Assembly: GCF_014204945.1 (NCBI RefSeq)
Contig: NZ_JACHMN010000002.1
Coordinates: 3,433,001 to 3,497,000 of the forward strand
DNA: 64,000 nucleotides
Direction: 5' to 3'
Origin: Allocatelliglobosispora scoriae
GTDB taxonomy: Bacteria; Actinomycetota; Actinomycetes; Mycobacteriales; Micromonosporaceae
Position numbers and translations under genes: made by a program. Shown here piece by piece: positions 50,601 to 59,376 of this stretch. Under the pieces are notes generated by a model. That model had not been told where the DNA came from and did not search any database. It was given only the letters and a program-made list of their open reading frames with translations. Position 1 is the first letter of the stretch; every line of letters begins with the position of its first letter.

Positions 50601-50785
50601 TCGTCGGGCTGACGCGGGCGCAGAAGCGCCTCTACGTCAGCCACGCGGCGCGGCGCTTCCGCTATGGCAGCGAGCGGGAATGCTCGCCCACGCCCTTCCT
50701 CGCCGCGATCGACTCCGGGCTCTTCGACCGGCTCGGGGAGACCGAGCCGGTCCGGCCACGGGACCGCCAGTTGCGCTTGCTGTAA
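47690..50785 (+). CDS. Endonuclease Q-like PHP domain fused to a UvrD-type helicase
   Basis: Large protein of about 1031 aa with two enzymes. Residues 1-430 resemble endonuclease Q/TIGR00375: PHP motif ADLHIHSRYSRS (about 17-28), GTGDFTHP, PAHIWTPW, SNSDAHSP, and a zinc-finger-like CGVNW...CSACGK (about 290-310) followed by PVTVGVLARIEALADRP. A Pro/Ala-rich linker (about 445-490) leads to an SF1A helicase: Walker A AGPGTGKTRT (about 528), TFTRRAAEELRHRL, VFVDEYQDVD (about 654), GDPDQAIYSFRGA, LTRNYRS, TLHAAKGLEF and VGLTRAQKRLYV. EndoQ nicks DNA 5' of deaminated bases, so unwinding from such nicks is inferred. GTG 47690 or ATG 47708 are both possible starts. Confidence 0.85.
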   Translation: MPPHALMETSHPHWVADLHIHSRYSRSCSRDLDLPTLAFWARRKGVTLLGTGDFTHPQWIAHLRESLVEAEPGLFRLNAEAEANVAQKLPPRLSATDAQTRFMLSVEISTIYKRDDKTRKVHHLVYLPDLEAAGRFNTALARIGNIASDGRPILGLDSRDLLEIVLESSPDGYLVPAHIWTPWFAALGSKSGFDAIADCYADLADHIFAVETGLSSDPEMNWRVSSLDRYALVSNSDAHSPQALAREATVFTGPLDYFALRDTLRDGAGPAATIEFFPEEGKYHGDGHRVCGVNWTPDETRAAGGLCSACGKPVTVGVLARIEALADRPVGEPSPRASRVHHLVQLPEIVGELNGVGPRSKTVEGVVNNLVAELGSELGILLDAPIDEVTAAGGELLGEAIGRLRRGDVRRTPGFDGEYGVIRLFDPDELRRGDDTLFDLPAAETVPKPRRRAAPKQVKPVEEPPVEPAPAEQSPSLVATPASPHEPFEPMLAGMEEVGTGLLDRLDAMQRVAASAPGGPLLIVAGPGTGKTRTLTHRIAYLCAEMHVFPETCLAITFTRRAAEELRHRLASLMGPVADDVTVATFHSLGLSILREQYALAGLAADFTITAEPEEAIPGRVIQLDDLITLPLEILRAHPSLVDKYRARWSWVFVDEYQDVDAGQYELLRFLAPPDGNLCAIGDPDQAIYSFRGADVAFFLSFARDFVDSRVVRLTRNYRSSAPIIAAASQAITPWSLVPGRRMDPAKVDLDAPLIGRYSASGAQDEADFVVRTVDELVGGLSHRSRADTRGVTGVTVSFSDIAVLYRTDAQAAAVVDALARVGVPVQKRSHDRLRDRAGVTALAAELRLSGGSGPLAARLRRAAAALTERPALGITFTPDELWSAAELLSPLAVRCGEDLERFITEIVSGQEVDALDPRAEAVTLLTLHAAKGLEFPVVFLIGCEDGLLPMRFPGNPPDDAAIAEERRLFFVGLTRAQKRLYVSHAARRFRYGSERECSPTPFLAAIDSGLFDRLGETEPVRPRDRQLRLL

Positions 50786-50789
50786 CCGC

Positions 50790-51698
50790 TCAGCGGTTGG
50801 CGAACTGGGCGTAGAGCTGGATGACGGCGGGGCCCAGCACCACCAGGAAGAGGGCGGGCAGCAGGCACGCGATCAGCGGGAAGAGGATCTTCACGGAGAC
50901 CTTGTTGGCGAGTTCCTCAGCGCGCTGGCGGCGCTTGATCCGCATCTCCTTGCCCTGCTCGCGCAGGACCGTGGCGATCGGTACGCCGAGCTCGGTCGCC
51001 TGGACGATCGAGGTGGCGAGGGCGCGGAACTCGACGACCGTCGTCCGGGAACCGAGCGCCCGCAGCGCTTCGCCACGACCGGAGCCCATCTGCATCTCCT
51101 GCAGCACGCGGGCGAACTCGCGGCCGACCGGGCCGGGCATGGTGGTGGAGACGTGCGAGAGCGCGGCGTCGAAGCCGAGACCCGCCTCGACCGAGAGGGT
51201 GAGCAGGTCGAACGCATCCGGCAGATCCCGCTGGATGCGCTGCTGCCGGCGCTGACCGGCATCGAAGATCGCGAAGAACGGCACCCAGAAGCCGACCACC
51301 GCGCCGAGGATCGCACCCAACACGATCATCACGACACCGCCGCCGAAGGAGACGATGACGAACGGGACCAGGAAGAGGCCGATCAGCAGGCAGATGCCCT
51401 GCATCTCCATGATCCGCTCAGCGGGCCAGTCGGAGGGGTTGCCCGCTCGGTCGAGCTGCTTCTGCAGCCAGGCCGTCGCGCCCTTGGAGGCGAAGGTCTT
51501 GCCCAGCGAGGTGACCTGGGAAACGGTCCCCTTGGGCCCGCCCTCCTCGATTCCGCCCGGCGAGTAGACCTGGCCGATGACGTTCATGCCCTTCGCGACC
51601 GAGGCGCGGCGCTGCCCGGCGGTGGCGAGGCTCGCCACGACGAGGATGATCGCGAGGAAGATCGAGACGGCACCGAAGATCAGGATGGCGTACGACAT
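50790..51698 (-). CDS. tadC: Tad pilus inner-membrane protein TadC (T2SSF)
   Basis: Type II secretion F-domain protein of 302 aa that forms, with TadB, the inner-membrane platform of the Flp pilus machine. Helices are at the N-terminus (AILIFGAVSIFLAIILVVASLA), in the middle (GICLLIGLFLVPFVIVSFGGGVVMIVLGAILGAVVGFWVPFF) and at the C-terminus (ILFPLIACLLPALFLVVLGPAVI). The cytoplasmic F domain is around LPDAFDLLTLSVEAGLGFDAALSHVS. ATG with GGAGG that overlaps the end of tadB. Last gene of the Tad operon, ending four bases from the convergent helicase gene. Confidence 0.9.
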   Translation of the reverse strand: MSYAILIFGAVSIFLAIILVVASLATAGQRRASVAKGMNVIGQVYSPGGIEEGGPKGTVSQVTSLGKTFASKGATAWLQKQLDRAGNPSDWPAERIMEMQGICLLIGLFLVPFVIVSFGGGVVMIVLGAILGAVVGFWVPFFAIFDAGQRRQQRIQRDLPDAFDLLTLSVEAGLGFDAALSHVSTTMPGPVGREFARVLQEMQMGSGRGEALRALGSRTTVVEFRALATSIVQATELGVPIATVLREQGKEMRIKRRQRAEELANKVSVKILFPLIACLLPALFLVVLGPAVIQLYAQFANR

Positions 51699-51700
51699 GG

Positions 51701-53626
51701 TTAGACCTCCACCTTGACCACGCGGCTGACCCAGAAGGTGCCGACCGACATGAGCACGATCGCGAGGCCGAGGATCAGCAGCCCCGGCCCTGTCGTATAG
51801 AGCGGCTCGATATACGACCGCCGGAACAGCAGCAGGAAGAGCGAGACGAGGATCGGCAGCGCGATGAGCACACCGGCCGAGAGCCGTCCCTCACCCGAGA
51901 TCGCCTTGACCTGGCGGCGCAGCTGCTCGCGCTCGCGCATCGTCGCGACGGTGTTGGTGAGCACCTCGGCGAGATTGCCGCCGACCTCGCGCTGCACCCG
52001 GATCGCGATGACCGTCCAGGCCAGGTCGGCGCTGCGCATGCGGGTCGCGATGCGGTCCAGCGCGTCCTCGATGTCGATGCCGAGCCGGGTCTCACCGATG
52101 GCCCGGCCGAACTCGCCGTTGATCGGCTCCGGGAACTCCTTGACCATCGCCTCGACCGCCTGCGGCAGCGAGAATCCCGACCGGAGCGAGCCGATGATCA
52201 GCTGCAGCGCCTCGGGGAGCTGCTCGGCGAAGGCGTTGGTCCGCTTGTCCGACTTGATGCTGAGGTAGAGCCCGGTCAGGAACCAGCCCGCCGGTGCGCC
52301 GATGAGCACACCCCAGAGCACATGAATGAAGATCGCCATGGGTACGCCGAGAGCGATCACCGCGAGCACCCGCAGCAGCATCCACTCCGACGGTCGAAGG
52401 CGCAGACCGGCTCGGTCGAGGCGCAGCGCCAGCTTCGATTCCGTGTCGCCACGCCCCATGAGCTGCTGGGACAGTGCGAGCGCGGCGGCGGCCACCGGGC
52501 TGTCGGACTGTGGCTCTTCGGCCTGGCGGGTGCGGCTGGCGATCGAGAAGTCGTCGACCTGCGCGATGCGTCGGCGGCGGCTGGCGAAGTCGATCAGCGG
52601 CGAGAAGAGGAGCAGCCCGATCACGAGGACCGCGATGAAGACCACCGAACCGAGCCCGGCCTGCATCCACAGCGGCATCCCGACCGTGGTCTCCTCGAAC
52701 GCCTTCGGCGCCTTGGGGTCCGCCACCAGCGTGACCGGGATCTCCGTGGTGAGAAGGCCGCCCGGGAGATCGGCGGTGACCGTCAGCCGGATCGTCAGAC
52801 CGGCCATCTCCGCCGGGATCTGCACGTGGACCAGGAGCTGGAGGGAGAAGGAGGTGGCCGCCTCGGCGAATGCCCCGGCGATCGCGTCCGGGCTCGCGAC
52901 CTCGAAGAGCTTGCCGCCGGTCTTCGACGACAGGCTCGTCAGGAGCGAGGTCGTCTCCTCGTCCGTCTTCAGCGCGATGCTGTCGACCGGCATGCCGGTC
53001 ACCGAATCGACCGCTTCGGTCTGCTTCCTGGTGGAGCCGGTGTCGGCGCTGTCGGCGAGCAGCACGATCCGCCGCTCGCCCAGCTTCTTGTCGCGGAGCA
53101 TCGTGCTCGCCGACTGCAGCCCGTCATAGAGCGCGGTTCCGCCGCCCGCAGCCTGCAGCGCGTCGATGGCGCTGAAGACCTTCGCACGATCGGTGGTGAG
53201 ACCCAGCGGGTTGGTCGTCGGCGCGCCGGCGGTGACGATGGCGACCTGGACGTCGCTCGGCAGAGCCTGGACATACTGCTTGGCCGCCGCCTTCGCCGCA
53301 CCGAGCGCGTTGCCCGCCGTCATCGATGCCGACGTGTCCAGCACCAGGACCGCGGCACGCTTCGGCGCGTCGGGGTTGGTGCTGGCGGCGACGTGGTCGG
53401 CGGTGACCGTCAGCTTCTCGTCCCGCGCCGTGACGGTGAGGTTCTTCGCCGCCAGCGTGCTCCCGACCGGCAGGTCGACGCCGGAGAGGTAGAAGTTCAC
53501 CAGCCCCAACTCCTGCTGCAGGCCGGTCACGGAGAGGCTGCCGTCAGCCCGGGCCGCTGCGGGGAACGCGAGGATGGCGACGGCCGAGAGGGCCACGATC
53601 GCCGAATGACGCCAACGAGGTCGCAC
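51701..53626 (-). CDS. tadB: VWA domain fused to TadB (T2SSF)
   Basis: Fusion of 641 aa. A signal peptide ([17 protein letters not shown]) leads to a beta domain and an extracellular VWA domain (about 90-265) with an intact [18 protein letters not shown] (DxSxS), a Thr/Asp in [10 protein letters not shown]. After a further beta domain and a membrane helix ([16 protein letters not shown]), a TadB-like F-domain region follows (ARSRTRQ..., [46 protein letters not shown], two last helices). GTG with GGGAG 8 bases upstream. Ordinary TadB has no VWA part, so the adhesive/metal-binding domain is here tethered to the pilus motor base. Confidence 0.88.
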   Translation of the reverse strand: MRPRWRHSAIVALSAVAILAFPAAARADGSLSVTGLQQELGLVNFYLSGVDLPVGSTLAAKNLTVTARDEKLTVTADHVAASTNPDAPKRAAVLVLDTSASMTAGNALGAAKAAAKQYVQALPSDVQVAIVTAGAPTTNPLGLTTDRAKVFSAIDALQAAGGGTALYDGLQSASTMLRDKKLGERRIVLLADSADTGSTRKQTEAVDSVTGMPVDSIALKTDEETTSLLTSLSSKTGGKLFEVASPDAIAGAFAEAATSFSLQLLVHVQIPAEMAGLTIRLTVTADLPGGLLTTEIPVTLVADPKAPKAFEETTVGMPLWMQAGLGSVVFIAVLVIGLLLFSPLIDFASRRRRIAQVDDFSIASRTRQAEEPQSDSPVAAAALALSQQLMGRGDTESKLALRLDRAGLRLRPSEWMLLRVLAVIALGVPMAIFIHVLWGVLIGAPAGWFLTGLYLSIKSDKRTNAFAEQLPEALQLIIGSLRSGFSLPQAVEAMVKEFPEPINGEFGRAIGETRLGIDIEDALDRIATRMRSADLAWTVIAIRVQREVGGNLAEVLTNTVATMREREQLRRQVKAISGEGRLSAGVLIALPILVSLFLLLFRRSYIEPLYTTGPGLLILGLAIVLMSVGTFWVSRVVKVEV

Positions 53627-53629
53627 GGA

Positions 53630-55105
53630 TCAGGCTCCCATCAGGTCACGGCCGAACAGGTCGGGCGGGACCGGGATGTTGTGGTCGATGAGCACGTCGA
53701 GGAAGTTGGGCCGGATCCCAGTGCTGCGGAGGACGCCCTGGTGGCGGCCGTACTGGTCCTGGCCGGCCCGGAAATCGAAGGCGAAGATGTCCTGCATCTT
53801 CACGTTGTCGCCGTCCATGCCGACCACCTCGCAGATGCTGGTGATGCGGCGGGAGCCGTCCCGCATGCGGGAGAGCTGCACGATGAGGTCGACCGCGGAG
53901 GCGATCTGCTCCCGGACGGCGCGGATGGGCAGGTCCATGCCCGCCATCAGCACCATCGTCTCCAGTCGGGAGACCGAGTCGCGTGGCGTGTTGGCGTGCA
54001 CGGTGGTGAGCGAGCCGTCGTGGCCCGTGTTCATGGCCTGGAGCATGTCGAGCGCGGCGCCGTCACGGACCTCACCGACGACGATCCGGTCGGGTCGCAT
54101 CCGCAGTGCGTTGCGCACCAGGTCGCGGATGGTGACCTCGCCCCGGCCCTCCATGTTCGGCGGGCGGTACTCCATCCGCAGCACGTGCTCCTGGTCAAGC
54201 CGGAGCTCCGCCGAGTCCTCGATCGTGATGATGCGCTCGGACTCGGGGAGGTAGGACGAGATGACGTTGAGGAGGGTGGTCTTGCCGGTGCCCGTACCGC
54301 CGGAGATGACGATGTCGAGGCGGCCCTGCACGCAGGCGTGGAGGAGGTCCGCGACTTCAGGGGTCATCGTGCCGAAGCGCAGCAGGTCCTCGATGGTGAA
54401 CGGGTCCGCCGAGAACTTCCGGACGGTGAGCGCCGCGCCGTCGATCGCGACCGGCGGCACCACGGCGTTGACGCGGCTGCCGTCGGGCAGGCGGGCGTCG
54501 ACCATCGGGCTCGACTCGTCGATCCGGCGGCCCACCCGGGAGACGATCTTGTCAATCACGCGGCGGAGGTGCTGCTCGTCCATGAAGGCGGCGTCGACGG
54601 GGCTGATCTGGCCGTCCCGCTCGACATAGATCCGGTCCCAGGAGTTGACCATGATTTCGGTGATGTCCGGGTCCCGGAGCATCGGCTCGATCGGCCCGTG
54701 TCCGAGGATCTCGTCGAGGATCTGCCGGTAGGCATTGCCCCGGTCGGCCGCGGAGAGCGCCTGCTCCTCCTTGGCGAGCACCTCCGGCAGGGCCTGCCGG
54801 ACCCGGCGTTCGAGCTCCTCGTCGTTCTCGACGGTGTCGTAGAGCTGCGGTCCGAGCAGTTCCAGCAGGGCTTCGTGGGCCCGGCGCCGCACACCCGCGA
54901 GCGGGTCGTAGACCTTGCGGGTGCTGCGCCGGTTGAACCCGCCGCCGACACCGGAGATGGGCACCGAGCTCGAGACCGGCATCGCCGAGACCGGCGCGGA
55001 GCCACCGTGGCTTCCGTGCTCGGCCGCGGCGGCGAGCCGTTCCTGCAGCTCGCGCGTGCCCGACGACGTCGAGGCCTTCTGTCCCAACCGGTCCTGCAGG
55101 CTCAT
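53630..55105 (-). CDS. cpaF: Tad pilus secretion ATPase TadA/CpaF
   Basis: Hexameric GspE-type ATPase of 491 aa that drives pilus assembly. Walker [12 protein letters not shown] has its Lys at about residue 275. The Asp box [11 protein letters not shown], Walker [37 protein letters not shown] and the His box complete the site. The N-terminal domain contains [16 protein letters not shown] and an N1D-like [23 protein letters not shown] overlap with cpaE gives coupled translation. The first 60 residues are low-complexity. Confidence 0.95.
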   Translation of the reverse strand: MSLQDRLGQKASTSSGTRELQERLAAAAEHGSHGGSAPVSAMPVSSSVPISGVGGGFNRRSTRKVYDPLAGVRRRAHEALLELLGPQLYDTVENDEELERRVRQALPEVLAKEEQALSAADRGNAYRQILDEILGHGPIEPMLRDPDITEIMVNSWDRIYVERDGQISPVDAAFMDEQHLRRVIDKIVSRVGRRIDESSPMVDARLPDGSRVNAVVPPVAIDGAALTVRKFSADPFTIEDLLRFGTMTPEVADLLHACVQGRLDIVISGGTGTGKTTLLNVISSYLPESERIITIEDSAELRLDQEHVLRMEYRPPNMEGRGEVTIRDLVRNALRMRPDRIVVGEVRDGAALDMLQAMNTGHDGSLTTVHANTPRDSVSRLETMVLMAGMDLPIRAVREQIASAVDLIVQLSRMRDGSRRITSICEVVGMDGDNVKMQDIFAFDFRAGQDQYGRHQGVLRSTGIRPNFLDVLIDHNIPVPPDLFGRDLMGA

Positions 55106-56310
55106 GCCTTGCTCCGGCCGAAGAGACCCTTCTTCCCCGAGGACTTCTCCTCGGAGCGAGCCGCGATGATGCGCTTGTTCGCGAGATCGCGGACGGCGAC
55201 GCTGATCGGGTGGTTGGGGTGCGACACCGCGAGCGGCACGCCCGAGTTGGTGGAGACCGGCACGTCACGGCTCGACGGAACCCACCCGTTGACCGGGACG
55301 CGGAGCACCCGCTCGATGTCGGCGTTGGAGAGGCCGACCTTCGTGTCGGCCCGGTTGAGGACCACCGTGCGGGCCTGCCGTCGGTAATCCAGCAGGTCGA
55401 ACATGTCGATCGTGACGCGGAGGTTCTTCAGCGCCGGCAGCTCGGGCGTCGCCACCAGGATGTAGTGGTGCGTCGCGTCCAGCGCGGCCAGCATCTGCTC
55501 GCTGAACGAGCTCGCGGTGTCGATCACGACATACTCGAAGTTGTCGCGGGCGATCTGCACGACCTCGCTGATCAGGTCCCGGCGGACATCCTCGGCGAGC
55601 GCGGGCTGGACCGGGGCGAGCAGGACGTCCAGTCCCGGCCGGTAGGGCGTGAGCAGCGCCCGGAAGCCCGTCTCGTCGAACCGGTCGGCGACCGGAATGG
55701 CGTCGGCGATCGTCTTGAGCGGCGAGAGCTGCAGCATGATCCCCACGTCGCCGAAGGCGAGGTCGAGGTCGATCAGGCAGACCTTGCGCTTGCCGCCGTC
55801 GGAGAGCGTCACGGCGAGGTTCACGGCGATGGTGCTCTTGCCGACACCGCCCTTGGCGGAGAAGACCGTGACGATCTGCCCGTCGAACTTCTCGCCGGGG
55901 GCACCCGGAGTCGAGACCGCATCGGAGACGTGGCCGTTGACGCGGGGGCCGTTGCCGATCTGCCGGGACAGGTCCTTGGACCGAGCGCACGCAGCGAGGA
56001 TCGCCGCGTGGTCCGCGGCGTCGACCACCTCGCGTACGCCGGACCGCAGCGCCTCGGACATGACGCTCACGTCGAGGTGCTGGCGCAGCAGGAGCACGCC
56101 GAGCGCCGGACGTCGCAGCCGGCACTGCTGAGCGAACCCGACCGCTTCGGCGAGTGGCGTGCTCGGACCCAGGATGACGAGGATCTCCTCGCGGTCCGTG
56201 TTGATCCGCTCTACCAGAGCGTCAGCACTCGTGACTGTGTGCGTGTCGTCACCGAGAAGCTTGACCAGTTGCTGTGCCTGCTGCTGCCACTGCTCGTACA
56301 GGATCGTCAT
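55102..56310 (-). CDS. cpaE: Tad pilus localization ATPase CpaE/TadZ
   Basis: ParA/MinD-like P-loop protein of 402 aa that places the Tad machine in the cell. The N-terminal receiver-like domain (about 1-125) lacks a convincing phosphoacceptor, as in other TadZ proteins. The deviant Walker A is VFSAKGGVGKSTIAVNLA (about 152-165), and switch II-like LIDLDLAFGDVG follows. C-terminal DYRRQARTVVLNRAD is typical of MinD relatives. Start ATG with GGAGG upstream; stop overlaps cpaF. Confidence 0.92.
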   Translation of the reverse strand: MTILYEQWQQQAQQLVKLLGDDTHTVTSADALVERINTDREEILVILGPSTPLAEAVGFAQQCRLRRPALGVLLLRQHLDVSVMSEALRSGVREVVDAADHAAILAACARSKDLSRQIGNGPRVNGHVSDAVSTPGAPGEKFDGQIVTVFSAKGGVGKSTIAVNLAVTLSDGGKRKVCLIDLDLAFGDVGIMLQLSPLKTIADAIPVADRFDETGFRALLTPYRPGLDVLLAPVQPALAEDVRRDLISEVVQIARDNFEYVVIDTASSFSEQMLAALDATHHYILVATPELPALKNLRVTIDMFDLLDYRRQARTVVLNRADTKVGLSNADIERVLRVPVNGWVPSSRDVPVSTNSGVPLAVSHPNHPISVAVRDLANKRIIAARSEEKSSGKKGLFGRSKA

Positions 56311-56349
56311 TGCTGTGCCCTCCGCTGTGCTTTTTCTCCACCGAGAGGA

Positions 56350-57144
56350 TCACTTCAACAGCTGGGTGTTGTCGATACCCGCTCCGGGACGGATTTCGGA
56401 CGTGTCAGTCAGCAAGGCCAGGTAGAGCCCGCCGGTGGAGAACGTGCTCTCGCTGTCGCAGGCACGGATCGCATGGATGAGCTTCTCCGCGTCACCCTGG
56501 TTGACCGCCACCGTCACGAGCAGCGTGACCTTGTCCTGAGCCTTATCCGCCTTGGCCCGCTCGTCGGCGGACTGCGCCGACGTCTGACCGTCGTCACCAT
56601 AGGCGCCGACCGCCAGGACCTCGACCCTCGGGAGGAGGACCTTCGTCACAGTGTTGTCGGAGCCGTACTTCTTCTTGAACTCGGGGTCGAGCACCACGCA
56701 GGTCGCAAAGACCGTCACCTGGGAGCCGGGCCGGACGAAGCCGCCGACCTCCTCCTCTGCCTTGAACTTGGCGCTGACGGCGATCAGCTTCTCGGTGACG
56801 GAGATGCCGCCGGAGAGCTTCGTCGCCTGACCGAACATGCCCCGCAGGACGAGCTGGCGCGGCTGCACGTCGCTGGTGACCACGAGCTTGTCGAGCTCGA
56901 TCGGCATGCTCTGCAGCGCGTCCTCGGGGAGGCTGCTCCGCGGCATGACGATCTCTTCGGTCATCTTGCGCACGCTGGAGCCCGAGGTGCCGGCCGGAAT
57001 CCGCTGCTTGGCCACGAGTACGCGGACCGCAGTCTGTCCGTCCGTGACCGTGTTCTTGGCCGACGCCACGTAGAGCAGCACGGCGCCGGTGCCGAGGACG
57101 GCCAGGATGATGGCCAGGATCACGCCGATGATTCGCCGGGTCAT
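56350..57144 (-). CDS. cpaB: Flp pilus assembly protein CpaB/RcpC (SAF domain)
   Basis: Protein of 264 aa with one N-terminal membrane helix (RIIGVILAIILAVLGTGAVLLYVASA) followed by an SAF domain (VRVLVAKQRIPAGTSGSSV, then VTSDVQPRQLVLRGMF) and an RcpC-like segment (VGGFVRPGSQVTVFATCVV). CpaB is thought to bind peptidoglycan or stabilise the secretin in diderms; in a monoderm it may anchor the pilus to the cell wall. It lies between the secreted TadG-like gene and cpaE. Confidence 0.85.
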   Translation of the reverse strand: MTRRIIGVILAIILAVLGTGAVLLYVASAKNTVTDGQTAVRVLVAKQRIPAGTSGSSVRKMTEEIVMPRSSLPEDALQSMPIELDKLVVTSDVQPRQLVLRGMFGQATKLSGGISVTEKLIAVSAKFKAEEEVGGFVRPGSQVTVFATCVVLDPEFKKKYGSDNTVTKVLLPRVEVLAVGAYGDDGQTSAQSADERAKADKAQDKVTLLVTVAVNQGDAEKLIHAIRACDSESTFSTGGLYLALLTDTSEIRPGAGIDNTQLLK

Positions 57145-57185
57145 GAAGGGTTGGTCCTATCTAGAGTTCGATTCACGAGGTCGAG

Positions 57186-58325
57186 TCAGCCGCTCGTGTT
57201 GAGGGCGACTGTGCCGTCTTCAAGGCCGATGTCCGGCCCGACATCGCCCGCGACGAAGGGCAGGTTCACGAAGTATCCGTATATGCAGCGCTCGGGACCG
57301 CTGCAGTGAGAGCCACCGAAGTCGGAGGGCCTGCTGTTGGCGAAGCCGGAGCCGAGATAGTAGCCGGTCACCACGAAGCCCACGAGGCGCTGAAGCGCGT
57401 AGTCGTGGTTGCCCGGCGAGGCGGGGCTCCATTCGTCGAAGAGCGGGACGACGAGCGGCTGCCGCGACGCGATGCGGCTGTCGAGCAGGTTCCGGCAGCC
57501 TCTCGGCGCACCGTTGGCGGGCGGCGTGTCCTGGTTGACCGTGACGTTCACCGCGGTCTGGCAACCGCCGCCGCGAACGCGGTCGACCCAGACGAAACCG
57601 CCCGCGTCGTCCCAGCCGGAGGGCTTGCCGGAGGCGGCCGCGCACGTGGGGACGTCGGGCTTGCCCGCGCCGCGCTTGCCGTCGAGGTGGAGCACCGACT
57701 CCTGGGAGGTGGCCGGGTAGCCGGAGGTCCATGGCGGGAGGTCGACGAGGTCGGACTTGACCTCGTCGAACATGCAGTCCCGGATCGCGATCGCGGTCGC
57801 CCTGGTCGGCGGGCCGTAGGCCACCCGGGAGCACGCCCGCACGGTGGCACCGTCGCCGACACCCGCGATCGACTGCGCGAAGGAGTAGGGAAGCAGGGAG
57901 CCGCCGCCGGCCGATTCGGTACGAACGCGAACCTCGACGTAGTTGAGGCCGGGTGCCGGCGTACCGATGCAGTCGGTGACCGTGCTGCCGGCGCTGGGGC
58001 CGCAGGGCGCCAGACTCACCACGAGGCTCGCGTCCCGGCCGCAGATCTCCTCTACGTATGTGCGGCCGTCCTTGGCGTTGGCGTCAGCGGCGGCGCTGGC
58101 GTCTCCGATCGACGCGCAGTCCGTCCGCTGGTGCGCGCAATTGCTGGCGATGTTCTGCGCGGCGGCATCGGCGCCGGACTGCAGTTCTTCGCGCTCCAGA
58201 TAGATGCGGCCCACGTCGATCGCCAGAGCGCCCATGCCGAGCAGCACACCGGCGCTCAGGAGGACGGCGACGATGGTGGTGACGCCGCCTCGGTCACCGA
58301 ACCGGCGGGAGCGGACCCGGCTCAT
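57186..58325 (-). CDS. TadG-like pilus assembly protein
   Basis: Protein of about 379 aa with an N-terminal Tad-type helix (GGVTTIVAVLLSAGVLLGMGALAIDVGRIYLEREELQSGADAAAQ), the conserved pattern that opens TadG/TadE pseudopilin-like proteins, and a large Cys-rich extracytoplasmic domain (at least ten Cys, e.g. ASNCAHQRTDC, RDCMFDEV, GGCQTAV). The ATG at 58325 overlaps the tadE stop (ATGA); an ATG nine bases before is also possible, and the much longer frame to 58481 is a shadow of tadE. No VWA domain is present, unlike many TadG proteins; that domain is instead in the TadB fusion. Confidence 0.82.
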   Translation of the reverse strand: MSRVRSRRFGDRGGVTTIVAVLLSAGVLLGMGALAIDVGRIYLEREELQSGADAAAQNIASNCAHQRTDCASIGDASAAADANAKDGRTYVEEICGRDASLVVSLAPCGPSAGSTVTDCIGTPAPGLNYVEVRVRTESAGGGSLLPYSFAQSIAGVGDGATVRACSRVAYGPPTRATAIAIRDCMFDEVKSDLVDLPPWTSGYPATSQESVLHLDGKRGAGKPDVPTCAAASGKPSGWDDAGGFVWVDRVRGGGCQTAVNVTVNQDTPPANGAPRGCRNLLDSRIASRQPLVVPLFDEWSPASPGNHDYALQRLVGFVVTGYYLGSGFANSRPSDFGGSHCSGPERCIYGYFVNLPFVAGDVGPDIGLEDGTVALNTSG

Positions 58326-58735
58326 GAGCGGCATGTGCCGACTCCCTCGCCGGTCATCGTGAAATTGCCGCCGACGCCACCAGCGCCGAAGAACGCCGCG
58401 AAGACGCCGACGGGAGTGGCGAACTCGAACGTCTTCGTCGCGGTCACGGTCACCTGGGCACCGGCTGCGGCGTTGCGGCATGAGGTCACCGGGCCCACGA
58501 CATGAGCATCGGCGGCGACGAGACGCACACGGGCCTCGATGGCGCTGTCACTGGAGCCGGGCACGACCACGGCGAGACGGCTGCCCTCGCGCGCGCCCTC
58601 CGTCAGGGTGAGCTGTTGATTGATCATCCGACCGAAGTCGATGATGCCGAAGACGAGCAGAAGGAGTAGCGGCAGAACCAGTGCGAACTCAGCCGCAGCC
58701 GCACCACGGTCGCCGGTTCGGGACCTTCTCTTCAT
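58322..58735 (-). CDS. tadE: TadE-like minor pilin
   Basis: Pseudopilin-type protein of 137 aa. The N-terminus is RTGDRGAAAAEFALVLPLLLLLVFGIIDFGRMINQQLTLTEGAREGSRLAVV, the canonical TadE motif with G/A cleavage region and Glu five residues after, followed by one hydrophobic helix. The mature part has two Cys (SCRNA, GTCRS). ATG 58735 has AGGAG at 6 bases; a TTG two codons earlier would overlap it. Expected to be processed by the prepilin peptidase. Confidence 0.88.
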   Translation of the reverse strand: MKRRSRTGDRGAAAAEFALVLPLLLLLVFGIIDFGRMINQQLTLTEGAREGSRLAVVVPGSSDSAIEARVRLVAADAHVVGPVTSCRNAAAGAQVTVTATKTFEFATPVGVFAAFFGAGGVGGNFTMTGEGVGTCRS

Positions 58736-58796
58736 CGCCAACTCCTATACAAGGTCGCGCATGATGGCGGCAGGGCCCCGTCCCTGCCGCCATCCG

Positions 58797-58970
58797 TTAC
58801 TCAGGGATCTGGTACTGGCCGAACAACTCCGCAACCTGTGCTGCATACAGCCAAACCAGTCCGACGATCATCGTGATGATGACGGCAGCGATCAGACCGT
58901 ACTCGGCGCCGGTGACACCGCGGTCGTCACGGCGTACGACGCCATATGTCCCAGCCAAGAGGGTACGCAT
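58797..58970 (-). CDS. Flp-type pilin, second copy
   Basis: Pilin precursor of 57 aa. The processing site is DDRG/VTGAEYGLIAAVIITMIVGLVWLY (Gly before the cut, Glu at +5, Tyr at +6), typical of Flp pilins. Hydrophobic core then a short polar tail (AELFGQYQIPE). It follows the first pilin after 32 bases. The start lacks a clear ribosome site, and the ATG is chosen because it gives the usual leader length of about 18 residues. Probably a minor or alternative pilin. Confidence 0.82.
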   Translation of the reverse strand: MRTLLAGTYGVVRRDDRGVTGAEYGLIAAVIITMIVGLVWLYAAQVAELFGQYQIPE

Positions 58971-59002
58971 CGGTGTTGATCGGCTATCAGGACTCGGCTC
59001 GG

Positions 59003-59215
59003 TTACGCGCCGTCGCCGCCGCCGTCGCCGCCACCATCGCCGCCGAACCCTGCGGTGGCCCGCTCGAACGCGTCGGCGATCACGGTGCCGAGGCCTCCGA
59101 CGAGACCCGCGATGGCGACGACGATCAGGACGAGAATGAGGCCGTACTCGGCCGCAGTCACACCGTCGTCGTTGGTGGCGAGCAGAGCCCGGGCCTTCGT
59201 GTAGAGCTTGAGCAT
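59003..59215 (-). CDS. flp: Flp-type pilin
   Basis: Pilin precursor of 70 aa, first gene of the Tad operon. Leader KLYTKARALLATNDDG, cut before VTAAEYGLILVLIVVAIAGLVGGLGTVI (Glu at +5, Tyr at +6). The C-terminus is a Gly/Asp repeat tail (GFGGDGGGDGGGDGA), which is unusual for Flp proteins and should be surface-exposed on the fibre. GGGGG lies a little upstream of the ATG. Probably the major subunit. Confidence 0.88.
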   Translation of the reverse strand: MLKLYTKARALLATNDDGVTAAEYGLILVLIVVAIAGLVGGLGTVIADAFERATAGFGGDGGGDGGGDGA

Positions 59216-59376
59216 GTGGGAGACACCCCCTGGTAACCCGGACCAGCGTGTCCGGACCGGTGATTATGGAGTGCCGGCTGCACGGCCGACATTGAGGCAG
59301 CCTGCCGGGCAGCCCCACATTCGTCAGTCAGTCAACCCGACACGCCTTATCCCCTGACCGACGGCAAAACTAGCCG

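Noticed and set aside
57186-58481. Longer form of the TadG-like protein starting at 58481
   Set aside because: The additional 52 residues lie in tadE in another frame; the ATGA overlap at 58325 is the natural start.
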